A DNA stretch of 64,000 nt from Campylorhamphus procurvoides (GCA_013396655.1 WBMV01002768.1:860967-924966); one strand, 5' to 3'. Shown: positions 10,331 through 24,744, counted from the first letter of the stretch. Numbers and translations are program-made. The notes: generated by a model from the sequence alone, not told the origin.

Positions 10331-13300
10331 CAGCCTGCCCAGAGCTTAATTAAGCCTTGCTGATTTGCAAGATGCAGGATGAACATCTCCAAAGGGGCAG
10401 GCTTCCCATGGAGCAGATGATTTGAGCAGGATTATCACTTTTTTCTGTCAATAGCTCAGTCACGTCTTTCACAAATCACAGTTTTGTGCTTTTTGGTCCC
10501 TGTAACTCCAAGCTCCATCCCTATCTCAGTGTTTCCTTCTAAGAGTTAATAGGTAGATATGGTTTTTATTCCTCTGCAATATTATTATTTTCCTTAAGTG
10601 TTCTTCTAACCTTCCTCAAGTGTAACAACTATTTCCTTCAGTGCTTCTCACAAATCAATAAATTCTCTGGGAGTTGTTTGCGTCTCCTCATGCTCTTCAA
10701 ATTCCCCATCAGCCTTCCTAATTTCCAGCTTGTATTTTAGCCTGTATTGTTTATATTCTATCCTGCTAACGTCACCAGGGTTGTTTTTCCACTTTCTCGT
10801 GATATTTGTACCATGAAAAGCACAGTCTGACGGGATTATTACCCCTTTTTGAAGCACTGCTGAAATGTAAGGGCTGAGTGGCTGATGGTGTTACCACCAC
10901 ATTCAAGTGGTCTGGCACAACCCATGGCAGAGAGATGGTTGAGAAGTAACAGTAAAAATTATTATTATTGATTAGATCAGCTCTCCCTTTACCACATAAC
11001 CTGTAGGAGTCAGATTTCTTCCAGCTTGAAGCCACAATAACAGCAGTAACCTCAGGGTTAAAGCTTTCTCAGCTCCACAGAGCCCCACGATAAAGCTTCA
11101 GCATATCCTTCTACCATTTTATGCAAGCCAGACAAGGTGATTTATAAGTTATTCTCTCCGAGCTTCAATTAATTTCACTTAGGACATTTTCACAGTTGTA
11201 CAATAAATGTTTAAATTAAGACATTTCCCTGCTCCCCACCCTGCTGTGGAATGGAACTGAATATTAACTGGTTATTGGGTGCCATTCATGGCCTGTGCAA
11301 TTACAGATAAGAACATCGATCTGGCAGAAAAACAAATTGGCTCTTAAAAGAGGGTGGTTTGGATCTGACAGGTTAAGATGATTAGGCATCTCTCTAATGG
11401 ATTCTGGGTGTTACTGCTGGCTACAGGCAGGGAGCAGACACCCACCCTACTCCTGGGGACCAGACAGGTCCCTGCCCTCACGCAGGAAATCCAGCTGGAA
11501 AATCACCTGTGACCTTCCAGGCTGGTTGGGTGCTCCTCCTTGGTCATCCTGCTGCAATGGAGGTTTGTAGAACTGGGTAGATAAAGCCATATTTAAAGGG
11601 AAAGGGCTTGAGTTTTCTGCAGATGTGACACAACCCAGGGAAGTCCCTCTGACTTCCAAGTATAACCCTGGAGAGCTGCTAAATACTCTGATTTTTAGGT
11701 TGGAGAAACCCACCAGTTCATGTGAGCCAAGAGGTAGTCCCAGGTCTGGGACCTCCAGGTTTTCACAGCAGAAAACCATGGAGATAACCTTGGGATTAAT
11801 TCCAGATAAGGAGGTCACTGGACTGGGACTTTTGTTCTCTAGTAAAGTATGAACCAACCAAAATACTAAAATCTTCTGGGGACCTGAATTATAATTCTTC
11901 CAGATCATAACAAAAAAATCACATATCAGTGCATATACGTGTGTATGTATATATACCTAATTAAAAAAAAATAGAAAAGTGAGATTGTGCAGCTTTAAGG
12001 GTAACAGACTTTGAACTTTTCTTTAGGAGAAGCTCTGTAATGCAGAAGCCCCAGCATGGCCACCAGCAGCTGCACCTTTGGCAGCCCTAGCAAGGCATTG
12101 TTCTCGTGCCTCAGCTGTATTTGGATTGAACCAGACTAAACTATACCCACACTGAGTTTCCACTGGCCAAAGATGTGACCACAACAAAGATTGGGCTGAA
12201 AATAACCAATCTATAGTTCTGCACAGCTCCTGGGTAGGACAATCAATTCCACACATTTCTTGTCTCCAGAAAGGTCACCAGTCATGTTATTAATGTGCTA
12301 CAAGCACAGGCTACAGATTTCCTTTGCAACTGCCTGGCTGGGCTAGTTTTTCATTTTCCCACGAAGTAGAGATGTCTTTGCACTGGTAAATATTCTGTCA
12401 TGGAGCCTTTTACTGGAAGGGCTTGAAAACTGAAATGAAAATCACCCTGGTGATCTTAGCAATGTCATTCACGAGAGCCAGGAATGGCACTTACATACAC
12501 GTACCTGCTGGTGATCCCATCAGCATCAAGAGCTCCCTTCAACCTGGCCAGAATTATACACACAGATGGCTCTCTAGCAAAGCCAAAATTGGCCCAGATT
12601 AGGAATTATATTGTGTGGGGCACTGACTTTCCCAATGATGGCACTAGACTTTAATTTGATAAGTTAATCCCATCCAGGGAGGTATCCTGTTCCCAGCTCA
12701 GTGACACCATCTCTGCTGTGCTTTCTCTCTGCCCACCCACCCACCTCTCCCTGCAGCCTCCGTGGCATTAGCAATACAGTCAGCAAAAAGGTTGCTATTT
12801 GGATTTTGATGATAGTCATAATGAAGCATGACTCGTCAGGGGGGAGTGTGAATTCCCGTGCCACCAGATCTTCAGCAATCTCACTACAGCACATCAGGAA
12901 TCAAATTCCTCACGGGGGGAAACCTCGTGGAGAAAACCAAAACAAATCAGAAATCAAATATCTGCAAATTGCTGCTTTTCACTGCCTGAAGTTCAGAAGT
13001 GGGTTTATAATATTTTCCTTTTATTTGCAGCATGGCTTGCTAGATTTCCTTCAAGTATTAACTTCTCCCATGTATATAAAAAACACATAAGGTTTGAATT
13101 TTTTTTCCCACATTCATATTTTTAAAATGAGAAACACATTTAATGTTTTCTGTTAGGGAAAACAGAAGATGAAAACAAATGAGGAAATACGAAAAATAGT
13201 AATTCTCCATCTCTTCTCCCTTTTTATGAACAATCTTGCTCAGAGCTTTGGAAAACCTAATGAAGTTGCAAAGACAAAGAGGTTCTGATTTTTTTCCAGA

Positions 13301-13990
13301 TTCCTCCCCTGTGTTGTGGGCCATCTGTATCTACAATGAAAGACATTTTCCACTCAGTTAATCCGGAGACTAAACCTTCCCAAACTCTCTACATGTTTTG
13401 CGTTAAGAATACATTGTGAGATCCTGTTATCGGTGCAGCTTGAGATACTGCAGTGACATCAAATCTTGCAGATAATACGAGCTGAGCTGCATTCAGAAAG
13501 CACCTGATAAAACCAGGAGAAATTCAGAAAATCCACTTTTTTAACCGAATGACCTCCCTGTCCCTCCCCAAACCTATGTCTAGTCCCTTATTTTTATGAG
13601 CAGTTTGGCTTTAGATTTGATGCAAACCCCTTGATATCATTTGAAAGGTTTCTATTGACCCCAGCAAGGCTGACATCAATCCTAGAGACTACAAAGGAGC
13701 TGTTGCATATTTAAAATACAAAGATGCAGGTTTGTGCCAACAACATTTCTCATTTCGTAGGTGCAGCTTCCACTTGTCCCTTGATTTTTCCATGGTGCTC
13801 TGGAAACCAAGTGCAACATTTGGCCATAAATCCCAGCGTTGTCCTCAGTGCTAACCTCGGGTTTGATCACTCTCTGGCTCTGCTGGTAAAGCCCGTGGCA
13901 GGTTTGCCAAAGAGGTAAATGGGAAGAGGATCAAACCCTTAATGAACACCATTTGTTAAATCTTTCAGCTTCGCAGTGCAGTGTGTGCCA
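10331..13990. other. Non-coding DNA, no gene recognised
   Basis: Ordinary sequence with no recognisable coding exon, RNA gene or young transposon. A TATAT-rich string lies at about 11935-11960 and poly-A at about 11963-11972. Minus-strand frames near 10648-11035 show a run of charged residues, but no family is recognised. Confidence 0.5.
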
Positions 13991-14720
13991 CCCTAAATAA
14001 ATGGCTGCTCATGCTACAGCAAAGCAAACAAAGCAGTTTAAGTGCAGAATAATCACAAAGGAAGACAGATTATAAATTATAACAGTGAAACGTGTTCATG
14101 ATAAAACCCACAAAGCGGCCCAGAAGGGGCTGTGGCACTTTTAAGCAGATTCATTAAAATGAGTACACGACATTACAAGTTTGGGGTTGTGCTGAGCTGG
14201 GCTTTAAAGTGTTAACCCCCCCCAGGGCTACAGCAGCTCCTGTACCCACCTGAGTGCCCCAGACCCCACTCAGGAGCCTCTCTGGTGGGCATCCCCTTCC
14301 CCGAGCTGCCTCCCAGCCCTCCCACAGCTCCAGCATCGCTGCCAGCACGGGGGCTATTCCTTCTTTAGCTCAAGCCTAAATTGGGCCTGATAGTTACCCT
14401 AGTTATTTATTTTTTTTAATTGAGCTAGTCCATTTATATAAGTAGACTCAGTAATCCCTAAAGCAGGAGTATTGATCAAACCTGACCTATTTTCTTGGTC
14501 CACCCCCCGATCACGTCCCGCAGCACGAGCCTCCCCCGCCCTGCTCCATCAATATCCTTCATTTGCTTCAGCAATGACAAGATGCATGTTCAGAGTTTGA
14601 GGCCTGTTCAGTCATTGATCTTATTAATAAAATTGTCAATGGGAATAGGTGGGTGAATTATTATCAATTACAGGGACAGCTTTTGGAACACAGACCCACA
14701 ACCTGGACCGTGCTCTCAGG
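13991..14720. promoter_or_regulatory. Candidate conserved non-coding block
   Basis: Complex sequence in two styles. AT-rich parts carry homeodomain-like sites (about 14400-14470 and 14600-14670, including TTATTAATAAAATTGTCAAT). Between them is a CpG cluster of five CpGs within about 31 bases (14507-14537) in a C-rich context. No repeat is recognised apart from a C9 run near 14217-14225. CpG retention beside AT-rich motif clusters is typical of vertebrate developmental enhancers; this is inference and conservation was not tested. Confidence 0.35.
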
Positions 14721-16836
14721 GCTGAAAGCAGCGACTCTTTTTTCAGAGGTCACAGAACAGCCAGGGATCCCTCACTCTGGTTGCAATTCTGCATATTCAA
14801 ATGAAGAGTGGAGAAATTAAATATAATCATTGCATTTACCTACAGAGAACTCTGCATTGCATAAGCATTACTTGAGCATTTCAAAAGAGTTTAAAAAGAA
14901 CTATCCCAAACATCTTGATGAAGAAAAAGATGAACAGAATTGGGCACAAACTCACTAAGACACTCAATAATTCCATTCAAAAATCAGGCTCAGAATTCAG
15001 ATATTCTGAACTATAAGCTAGAGGTTTAACATTTTGCTTTGGATTCCATCTGATGTCCTTTTTTCTCGGAGGGAAACACTGGGGAAAAGCCAGGCTGTTC
15101 AGGGATGGGGCTGTAGAGCTTCCCAGCCCTGCTCCAGGCCCCATGGTCGTCCCAGCCTTCTGTAATGCATTTCTTTATTGCAAACCCGTGTTCGGAGGGA
15201 CTGAACCCAACCCTCTGTGTGACACTCTTTCTTCCCAAGTAATATTGCAGAAATTCGGTATTTATCAGAAGAGATTAATTGAATCCCAACAGTACTGTAC
15301 ATCAAATGAAGGAACAGGGCCCCTATTTATCTCTTAAAGTTCTGAAAATGAAAAACATCTAATCACTAGTTCCCTTTGATGAATGCCTCATTGTTCTCCT
15401 CGACGGAGAGGCATTTCATATGGCCCTGGCAATACAGTGCTGCTGGGGAGGGGGGTGCAGAATTGCTTGGAAAAGTATAATTACATTTACATCCAAGCAG
15501 AAAGTATAAGTTTCCATGATACAGTATTTTTTCTCTCTGGTTGGGGGTTTTTATCCCTCTCTTCCCTCCCAAGGAAGGAAAAAACCCTGTTCCTAAGGCG
15601 GAGCAAGCGGAAACTAATACAATTAAATACTTTGCTTTGCCTGCCAAGGACATTTGACTGCTACTGTGCTACATCAGGTATGTAATGAAAGGCAAATGAC
15701 AAGGAATCGTAATGTGGGGGGGAGCTGGGGTAACTGTAGTTTTATGGCAGGGATAGCTTGCTGGAGAAAAGCTGCATTGTAACCAGGATTAGCAGAACTG
15801 CAGGATTTCATTAATGACCGACCAGCTTTTGAGCAAAACAAAGATAGTTAGGGAGTAAAAAGAGAACATGACTAGAATGTGTGCCACTAATTGGAAATGT
15901 ATATTATCTTCCCTTCGCCAGGGAGGAGGCACCGGGGTGCTCTGCATTGTCATCTGGAGAATGTCAGCTCGGACAAAGGGTTTCCCCAGGTTGGGGAGCC
16001 GGAGGACAAGGAAGCAACAGTTGGAAATGACAGGGTTGAAGGAGACACATTGGACAGGAAAGACTCTGGAGTCAGGTGGGAAATGGGTTCCATCCTGCCA
16101 GCCATGGGGATTGCAAATCTGTACCTCCTCACCCAACAAGAAAGGGCCAACCTCAGCAGGTTTCACACACAGATTGGATTTCTGCCTCTTAAAAACCCAT
16201 CACTCTCTTTCCAAACTATAAATTACATTTGCAAAATGGAGTGGCCTTTCAGACCAGAGAAGCAGATTTGTTCCTGAACAGCCACGTTTTTCTTCAGATT
16301 TATCAGCAACACTTTCTCACAGGCAGCTTCACTTCCAGTAAATCATCATTTTCATTTGCAAAACAAACTTCACCAAAAAACTACAGCTCTTCCCGTGTAT
16401 AGAACAGCACAAAGTCGATTAAAACCAGCGGGAATGCTGCACTGCTCGCTGTGTACCCAGCTTTGTATTGGTCACATTGCTCAGCCCTTAATTCAAGGGG
16501 GTTTTATTTTCTTTTAATACCTGCAGAATACACAAGATGTCTCCAGTCATATCCAGCAACTGTTTACTCAGGACAGTGAGAAAAATAAACGTGGAAGGAC
16601 AACAAACCCGCTCTTTTATGCTAACCCTGACATTATTAATGGGACAGACCCTCCCTGTACACTGAGCAACCTTTGCAGGGCTTGAGACTGTGATATTTAC
16701 ACCCACTCAGATGCTTTTCTACATCGTCAAAGTGGTGTAAAATAGCTCAAGTCAAACGACAATTAAGCTTATTACTTGAGACAGCTTTTTTTTTTTTTTA
16801 AACCAGCCCCAAACCTGCTTGCCCTTGACCACCAGG

Positions 16837-16882
16837 CATAAGGGAGGGGGAAGGGAGAGAGGGAGGGAGGGAGAGAGAGGCT
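16837..16882 (+). repeat. GA-rich simple repeat
   Basis: A polypurine tract of GGGA and GAGA units on the plus strand. Imperfect and about 45 bases long. Confidence 0.8.
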
Positions 16883-18039
16883 CCTTAAGACAATTTTGAA
16901 ACAGTCCAGTACTTTCCTGATCACTTTGCAAAGTTGAAATATGATTACAACCTTTTTGCATACAGAGAGAAGCCATTTAAATGAAAAATTAGCTGCCTTA
17001 ACAGGTCAAGCACACAGTTACATTAATGTTGTGTAGAACAATAAATCAACTTCGATCCCCAATTGAAAAAATGCTAATTTAGCCCAGTGATTCACTGATT
17101 GTACTTCCCAGCGATGGAAATCTTTTCTTTTTTATTTAATGCGAGACAGTGATTTGACGGCCCTCCTAATGGTGCTTGCAGACTATCAGCATTTCAGTGG
17201 AATTCTGATCATGGTTTTAATATTCCATGCAGCTTTGCCCCCTCTGATTTCATGCTGAAACATTAACAAGAGCTGACACTGGAGATTAGAAGCAGACAGC
17301 TGGAATGCCAGGTCTTTGTTGCAGCATGGACATGAGCCAACATCGTTCAACCGCAGCCAAGAGGGACCTGGGAAAGTCTTCTTAAGAAGGGGAGGTGGAA
17401 AGGGGGAAACAAGGTAGTTTACTGAAGGGCATATACAAGTAGATAATTGCAGAGTCCTTTCATCTCTTAAAGCCAAATTCTAATCAATCCTGGTTTATTA
17501 AGGGGAAAGAGAGTCATTAAAGGTAAATTTGGTGCTGAAAAAAATAAAAAATAAATTTTAAAAAATCATCATTTAAACCTGGCGAGCATAAAAGTTTGCA
17601 TAGAAAGCAACTGCACAGCCACCTCTAATTTGTTGGCCTAGCCATTATTGGCAGTGGCTCTGTTTGAAAGTGCAGTGCTGGTCTCCTTTAAAAAAAAAAT
17701 AAAAAAATTAATCCATTTAGTTCCAGGTGAATAAATTGAGAAATAAAACTGGATTTATGCACTGGTGCAGTGTGTGAACTGTAAATTCCCAAGCAAAAAG
17801 GAGGAGGTAGTATAACATAACATTCTTGTGCCTAATAAATTGTTTCCTGAGAAGAGAAACCTAATAAAGATCCATAATTTCATCCAAACCATGAAGCAAC
17901 TCTTATTCTTCATACATTCTTCAGGGAGAAACTTAGGGAGAAGACAACAGATGCTCTATGGTGATGCTGTGTGGGTTTTGTGGGTTATTTTGGATTGGTT
18001 TGGGGGGTTCTTTTAAACAAGAACTTCTGAAGTTCTAAT

Positions 18040-18085
18040 TATATGGTATATATATGTATATAGTGTGCATATACATCTATATAAA
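18040..18085. repeat. AT-rich low-complexity tract
   Basis: Imperfect TATA/TGTATA alternation over about 45 bases. It looks like a degenerate TA microsatellite. Confidence 0.65.
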
Positions 18086-19062
18086 TAGTGCAGATATTCA
18101 GACAAACTCTGGCTGTGATAAATTCAAATGAATAAGTCAAGAAAGAGATTTCAGATGAAGGCAGGAGTGGGGGAGGCTTCTGAGGAAGGAAAAATACACC
18201 TGGGGAAGTGGGGCAGCCCAAGGCTCAGGGCTCCAGCAAGGGGTTATCCCATCCTGACCCAACGTGTCACCCTGGGAATGTCACCCCCTTTCTGCATCTC
18301 CCCTTCCTACCTCTCTCAGGCCCAGGAACTGTCTCATTTTCTACAGGGAGCTTTGATAACGTGGCTTCTCTCACCTCCAGCCCACAGTAAAACCGATTAT
18401 TTCCCAAAAACCATTCTCTCTCTTGCCCCACACTTATCAGTTATTATGAAACTGAGTCAGGTCATGTACCCAAACACTCAGGGCTACCCAAACACAGGAA
18501 CTTGCAGCTTCCAAATGAGAGGCAGATGCAGCTGCAGAGCCTGGTGCCAGTCCTGCAGCAAACACCTCCTGGCCCTGGCTCCCTGCACTGCAGTCCCTCT
18601 GTGCTCAGGGAGAGGGGATCTTTCCAGAGTGGGAACTCGAGTGATTCATGTGATGACTGGCCTTTGATTTACTTCTTTAATAATTCCCATCTGCCCCTCT
18701 CACCAGCCATTCCTCCTTCCCTTCCTCTTCAATCTTTAAGAGATGCAGGATAATAAACAAAGAGCAAATATTTGCACCAAGAGTCACAAGGTGATCGACA
18801 GGCTCAAAATATTAGTAAAGAATGTGTGAATGGAAATAATTCTGTTTAATACATTTCCCTTCTATACATCTTTGCACCAAAGGCATGAAACTACTTCCTG
18901 AACAGGATTTACAACTACCTTCTGCCTCCTTTGATTTCTGTACAAGCCCGGAACAACACTCTGAACTCCAGAGAGTCAGCCTAGACTTAAAAATCTCATT
19001 GTTAATTATTAACCCTAATAAGAGCACCTGGCAGGTCAGTCATGGCAGCAGAACTGGGCCTG

Positions 19063-19125
19063 CTGAGCAGATGGGGAAACTGAGGCATAGGGAGCACCCA
19101 GGGCAGGGATCCAGCCTGTGCTCCA
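19063..19125 (-). repeat. MIR SINE fragment (ancient)
   Basis: The plus strand carries GCAGATGGGGAAACTGAGGC followed by ATAGGGAGC. This is the reverse complement of the MIR core (GCCTCAGTTTCCTCATCTG), one of its best-preserved parts. The match fades after about 19100, so the right end is uncertain. Confidence 0.65.
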
Positions 19126-21533
19126 GGGATCAGCCAGGGGATGCAGGAGGGTGATGATCAGCCTGGGAAAAACAGTTCCCAGGGCAGGAAGGGCAGGAGG
19201 GCTGCACACAGCAAAGCTTGGTGACTTTGTGGGGCTCACATGGGAGCTTAACTGGAGCTGTGGGGGCAGCAGGGAACATGGGGAGCCTCCAGGTGAGGCT
19301 GGGCCAGGCCATTCACACCTGCTGGAGCTCTGCAGTCCTGCCCCAACTGCAAGAGGCAGTTTATTGATCCACTCATGAGTTACTTCCCCTGGGTCACCAC
19401 CCTCGCTGCAGAAAAATAAAATAAAATAAAAAAAGTGCACTTTATTTCCATTTTGAATTTGTCTGGCTTGGTAATAGGCTTTTATTCTTATCTCTAGTAG
19501 ATTAAATGGCCTTTTGGTATCTCATGAATGTACCAGTGGAGTGCCAGCATGGAGTAATCAAGCCATCTCTCTCTATTCTTCTTCCTAAACAGACAGCTCT
19601 TCTGATCCATCACTGAGACACACTTCCTTTACCCCTCAAACTGCTTCTGTGCCTCTTTAGAAAAACAGTGTTGGTACCAGAATTACATCCTGTAATCGGG
19701 TGGAAATACCCTTCGCTCTGCCCTCACATCCAACTCCTTCTAGGGCTGGGAGACCTTCAGCCAAAACCTCTTGTGTCCTCCTGCACTGAGGCAGTGCCTG
19801 CTCTGACCTCTGCAGCCTTTCCAAGCTCCTTCCAGGATTCTGTACCCCTTTGGAAAGCCTTGTTGGCACTCCTGGGAGAAGTCAGTGTTGCAGTGACTTC
19901 TGGGGGCTCTGGTTTGGGGCCACAGTCCCTGACCAGGCACTGGGAGACATCCCAGGAAATCCATCAGCACAGACACATAAGGGCTTTTTCTAAGCCAGCA
20001 AATCCCTGTTCAGTAGTAATAAGAACATTTAATATTTGTATAAAATTTAATAAAAAGTTCAGGAATGACTGCTCCAGACCTTGCTTGTCATACCTGAACT
20101 TCCCAGCTCCACTTCTTGCCTCCTGCAGGACCTTCCTGTGTCTTTCTGTTTATCTCACTTCCCTCTGGCATTATCCCTTCCACAGCCAATGTTCCTTGTG
20201 ATGTCCACACCCCTGCTTTGGGATCTTCTGGGGAAATGTTTTGCTATGGAAATGCAAACACTGCCATTGTGTAGTGCCTCCTGTTGTTTCTGCTTTCCTT
20301 CTGCTAATTGATTTGTTCTTGTCTAGACTTGAGCTCATTACAAGGAGCACTAAAGCTCAGCATCATTTATTTCATGGCTAAGTCAATCTGTGAATCCAGT
20401 GGTTGGGCTCTAGATTGGGTAAGGAACATGTTCCTGCAGATGGAAATGGCTTGGGAAGAGAAAATAAAAGCCGAGCAAGGTAATGAACGGAAATGGAATG
20501 GCCATCATTGAATCCACGAATACCATTGACCTTTCTCAGATTTACATCATTATCTAAAGTTCACCAGAGACCTTCCATGCTTGTTATCATTATCCCTCAT
20601 TAGAAGTCACTCTAGAAGCATTAACAAGCTTCTGAAATGCTTGGCTAATTGCTTTAATAAGGCAATATCAATACTAAGCAATAGTTCCCATGATTAGATA
20701 TAGACGGGGACCCTCGAGGCTTTGCCTTCTTGGGTTTAAAGGCTGGGTCGGGGGCCTGGGGGAGAAAAGAAAAAGACTTTCCTTTGAGAATAAAGCCCTC
20801 AGAGTGGACTTAAAATGCTCTGCTGTTGCAGATTGCAGCTGTATTTTAAATAACAGGGGCTACACCATTTCAGTCAATAAAGGATTGTCTGGAAGATGAC
20901 TGCACGGTCCTTCAGCTAGAACTGCTTGGGCACATGAAAGCACTCCAAATTTAGCCTGGCAAGGCTGGTGAGCTTCCAAAGCAAGCCCTTTCTCAGACAA
21001 TTCTACAAAACAGATAAACCACACCCTCCTATTTCTCTGGGCTTGGTGCTCAGTCAGCACTGAGGGGTCCAGCTCAGTTTCAGTCCCCCAGAACTGCCCA
21101 GCTCCATCCCAGCTCAGCCCACGAGTCCCAGCCCTTGCAGTTTCTCCTGAGGATGGAGCAGAGGAGTGGAGAACCAAGGTGTGCAAACACAGCCCTGGCA
21201 AACGAGCAGCTGCTGCCAGCTCTGAGGTCCCTGAGCAGCCGTGCCCAGAGCCCAGACCAAGCCAAAGCAGCACTGGGAGCACATCCCTGCCCAGCACCAG
21301 AGCAGGAGCCTGGCAGATGAGCCTGGGGAGTTCCCTCCTGTCTCCTGCTCCTGCCATGCTGGGGACAATGTGGGACCATCCTGTGCCTCCCAGGAGCTGC
21401 CAGTCCTGCTCCTCTCACCTGTGCCAAGCATAGACACGCACAGGTGGTAACAAACCCTTCCTTCTGTGTGCTCCCCTCTCCAGAGAGTGCCCCTGATTGC
21501 CATCAGTGCTCACGGGGGAGGCCACAACCCTTC

Positions 21534-21565
21534 AGGAGATCCTGTCCCCAGGAGATCCTGTCCCC
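21534..21565 (+). repeat. 16-bp perfect tandem duplication
   Basis: The unit AGGAGATCCTGTCCCC occurs twice back to back (21534-21549 and 21550-21565), with the first five bases of a third copy following. No function is implied; it looks like replication slippage. Confidence 0.95.
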
Positions 21566-24500
21566 AGGAGGATGAACCCCTTCTGTGTCACCTGTCACTT
21601 TGCTGTCCTTACCAAAATGGGAGGATGAGGCAAGTCCCAGGAACCAGGGCACCAACAGTGCAGGCTCCTCATCTCTTCTCATTTGCTGATCTGCATTCAG
21701 TGCACAAACTTGGAATTGCTTTAAATGGGGAAAAAGGGAAAAAATACACATGCAACAAACATCGATACATATTTAATGAGCTTTGATGGCTCTACATTTG
21801 CTCAGATCAATCTCAGCAGGGAAAGGCTGACTGTCCAAACTTACACTGACTTCAGGAAAACTGCATGAGGAGGCACAAATCCATCGTTTCTGTGGACTAG
21901 GAAAGCTCGCAGCTCTGCTGTAAGCTTTGGGAACTGTGATTAAAAGCAAGGAATAAAATAATGGAAAGGTTTCCTCCTGTGGAATCATGACTAAGCTTAC
22001 AAGACCTCATGGGTCATTCTACCAGCCTCAGCCCACTTGTCAGCATGATTAGAAGCCCCCAGTTTAGGAAGGGATGTCTCTATAAGCACACAAGGAGTTC
22101 TGAAAAGCTAGGAATTATTTAGAAACATATGAGAAAAGAAAAAAACAAACAAAGGAGTTTCTTTTAGTCATCTTCATGAGCTCAAAAAAATTATGCTGAT
22201 TATCTTCTAGGGTTGAGTATGAATATCTTCGCTTTTTACAGTCTAAGGGCACAGAACAGCAGAAATTACATGACCAGTCCAGAGCCCTATCATGACCCCA
22301 GAATATTAACAAATGTCTGAAAGTTAACATCAGTCTCCATCAACCATGGGGCCTGTCTACCCACTAGTAAAACCAGGCAAGGGGTAATACCTTTTCCCTC
22401 TTGACATTCTCTACTTCTCATAACTCCAACAAACCCCCTGTCTATTTGGCCTTCTCTCTAAAATAGGCCAGGTCTAGAATTACCTTATATATAACTGAAT
22501 ACATCACTGGATCATTGATTTACCTGGAATCATTTACTTAAATTAAGCAATATTACATCAAGAACTGACATTTTGCCAGGGATCAAAAGTGATCTGAGGA
22601 GTTTCTGCAGCAGTGGAGTCAGGAATGGGTTTGCACAGGGAGAGCAAGATGAGACATGAGCATTTTTGGGGCATGGACAAGCTCAGGAACAGCAAGGAAG
22701 AATCCCAGGGGAGCTGCCCAAAAAGCTCTTTTTGCAAAAACATTAAAACTTGGCTTTGCAGGCACTTCTCCCTAAAGGTCTTACTTCCCATGGTGGAAAT
22801 AAGTGTAGAAGTGAACCCGTGCCATGGAGGGCACACAAATAGCTCATGTTCCTCTTCCTTCCACATGCACAGTGTTATTAAGTTTAATGGCATGACCTTG
22901 TCTTCTGGGAGAGAAAGGAGGGCAGAATCAGGCCATTAGAGAGCAGAAGAGACAGAGCAAGCCCTCCTATTTAATGGCAGCAATGAGTCAGCCTCATTAT
23001 GGGGACAAAACCACCTTATTTCAGGAAATTAGGGTCCCAACAAGCTGGATATTTACTGGTTTACAGTCTCCTTCAGGGACTGGTGAAAAACGAGGTATTT
23101 CCCTGAGAAGCAGCAAAGAAGGTGAGACACCTCCAGGATAGACATGGGTGCTTCTAAAAATCATTGCAAGAGGGTGCTGAGCTGAACATCAGCTTTGCCT
23201 GGCAGGTCTCACCACTCCTCCTTCCTGCAGGGATCAGGCAGTGCTGCTGCTTTCCTGCAGACTCCAGCTGTCCCCAAGGCTCTGCATGGCAGGAGAACAC
23301 TTCTCCCTCTCACTGGGACCAAACCTTCAGCTTTTGCAGCAGCAGCAACAACTTCTGCAATGAATTCCATGTTTTCCCAAACACAAGGCTGCAGCACATC
23401 TAAAGTAGAAACAATAGGGCCCTCCCAAAATAGCCTGGGTTTCATAACGAGCTCAGGACTGAGCTATTGTCAGGGAGGGCCATTGTACAGGGCCATGGCA
23501 GAGCATTTGGCTCGATGCTCAGGACTGAGGGCCATGCCTGTTGCATTAGAGAAAATGCCACGGCATCAGTTTTCCCTCTGGGCGGGTGTTTGCTGGGCAG
23601 ATAATGGCAGATAATTCCTGCAGCCCTCTGACAGCTCCAGCTGACCAGCACATCCCAGGGCAGCTTTGACACCAGTGAAAAGAAGATTTTTATTTTTTTC
23701 CTGTTTGTTTTTATCCATCAAATCTCTTTTAGCAATTTTAAGGGAAGAAAAAGCTGTAAATAAGATGATGGACTGAAGAGCATCTTTAATATTGATGGGC
23801 TAAAAAATGGAAAAAAGTTTTAAAAATAAAATACTAAAGTCTTTTTTGTTTGTTTTTGGATGGGGTGGTGATTGTTCTGTTTTTCTGGGGTTTGTTTTGG
23901 GTTTTTTCAGGAGATACTAATATCTTCATTTCAGCTTCTACAACTTCTATTAACATTCTTGAGATCAAGTGGTCAGAAGCTAAAAATGAGGGAGCAGTTC
24001 CCTTCTAGACACCAGGTGTGCTTGGAATTCAGGATCTGAAAGGTACCCGTGGAGGAAGTGCATCCCTTGAAGGGATCCTGCTGAAAGGGGATGAGCTCTG
24101 GAGGAGAAGGTGTCACTCAATGGGGTTATGCACAAAACCAGTGGCTTTGAGTGGGAAAAACCCAAAGCCTGGAACTGCAAAGCATCAAAAGACTCAGTGA
24201 CCACAGATTTTAGTGACTTTGGATTAACCCCGATGTTTTTAATTACCACCAGCAAAAGAACATCATTTTACCTTCCCAATAATCCTAAATCTTTCTTGCA
24301 ATGATTCAACAAAGCAAAAATAGTCTCCAAGAGCTTTTTTGTTTGTGGCTCATCCCAGCCCTTGGTCCATGAAGTGGATTATTGCTGACCTTGTTTATGC
24401 AGCTCTGCTCTGGAAGTGAAATAGTTACCAAAGTATTTAAACTATTGTGTGTGGGGAGGATCAAACCAGCATTTTTGTTCATCAATTCAGATTAAAAATT

Positions 24501-24721
24501 TAATTTCATGGTACAATGAACCCATACAGAGTTATATCTATTAAGGTCACCTATTTCTTGTACTTCAGCTTACTTTATTGATGACTGCAAAACTCTTTAG
24601 AAGATAAGAATCACAGCTCCAGCCTTCTCAGCTCGCACAGTTTTAATGTGAGACACAATTTCCCTGACTCTCAAATACCTTGAACTTTATGTTTGAGAGA
24701 GAGGGGGGAAAATGGAACTCA

Positions 24722-24744
24722 CTCTCTCTCTCTCTCTCTCTCTC
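24722..24744 (+). repeat. (CT)n microsatellite
   Basis: A perfect CT repeat of 23 bases. A short GAGAGAGAG run lies about 30 bases upstream and could pair with it in single-stranded form. Likely polymorphic. Confidence 0.95.

Larger units (their letters stand above)
14721..19062. other. Non-coding DNA, no gene recognised
   Basis: No exon or transposon is defended here. A part near 17570-17665 is complex and repeat-free and could be conserved. A possible, very weak MIR match (about 16058-16110) was not accepted. The 179-codon open frame at 18128-18667 starts with ATG but has no domain, signal peptide or protein-like composition. Confidence 0.5.

Noticed and set aside
10648..11035. Minus-strand charged peptide that might be a LINE reverse transcriptase
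   Set aside because: No NYRP, SQHGF or FADD-type motif could be found in order, unlike the accepted fragment at 25.6 kb.
16058..16110. Possible MIR fragment (ACTCTGGAGTCAGG part)
   Set aside because: Only one block matches; the expected CTTGGGCAAGTCACTT core does not follow.
18128..18667. 179-codon ATG-started open frame
   Set aside because: Composition is Ser, Leu and Cys rich with no domain and no splice or promoter context; chance is more likely.
19668..20201. 177-codon open frame on the plus strand
   Set aside because: It starts at GTG, has no domain, and overlaps minus-strand open frames in the same stop-poor DNA.
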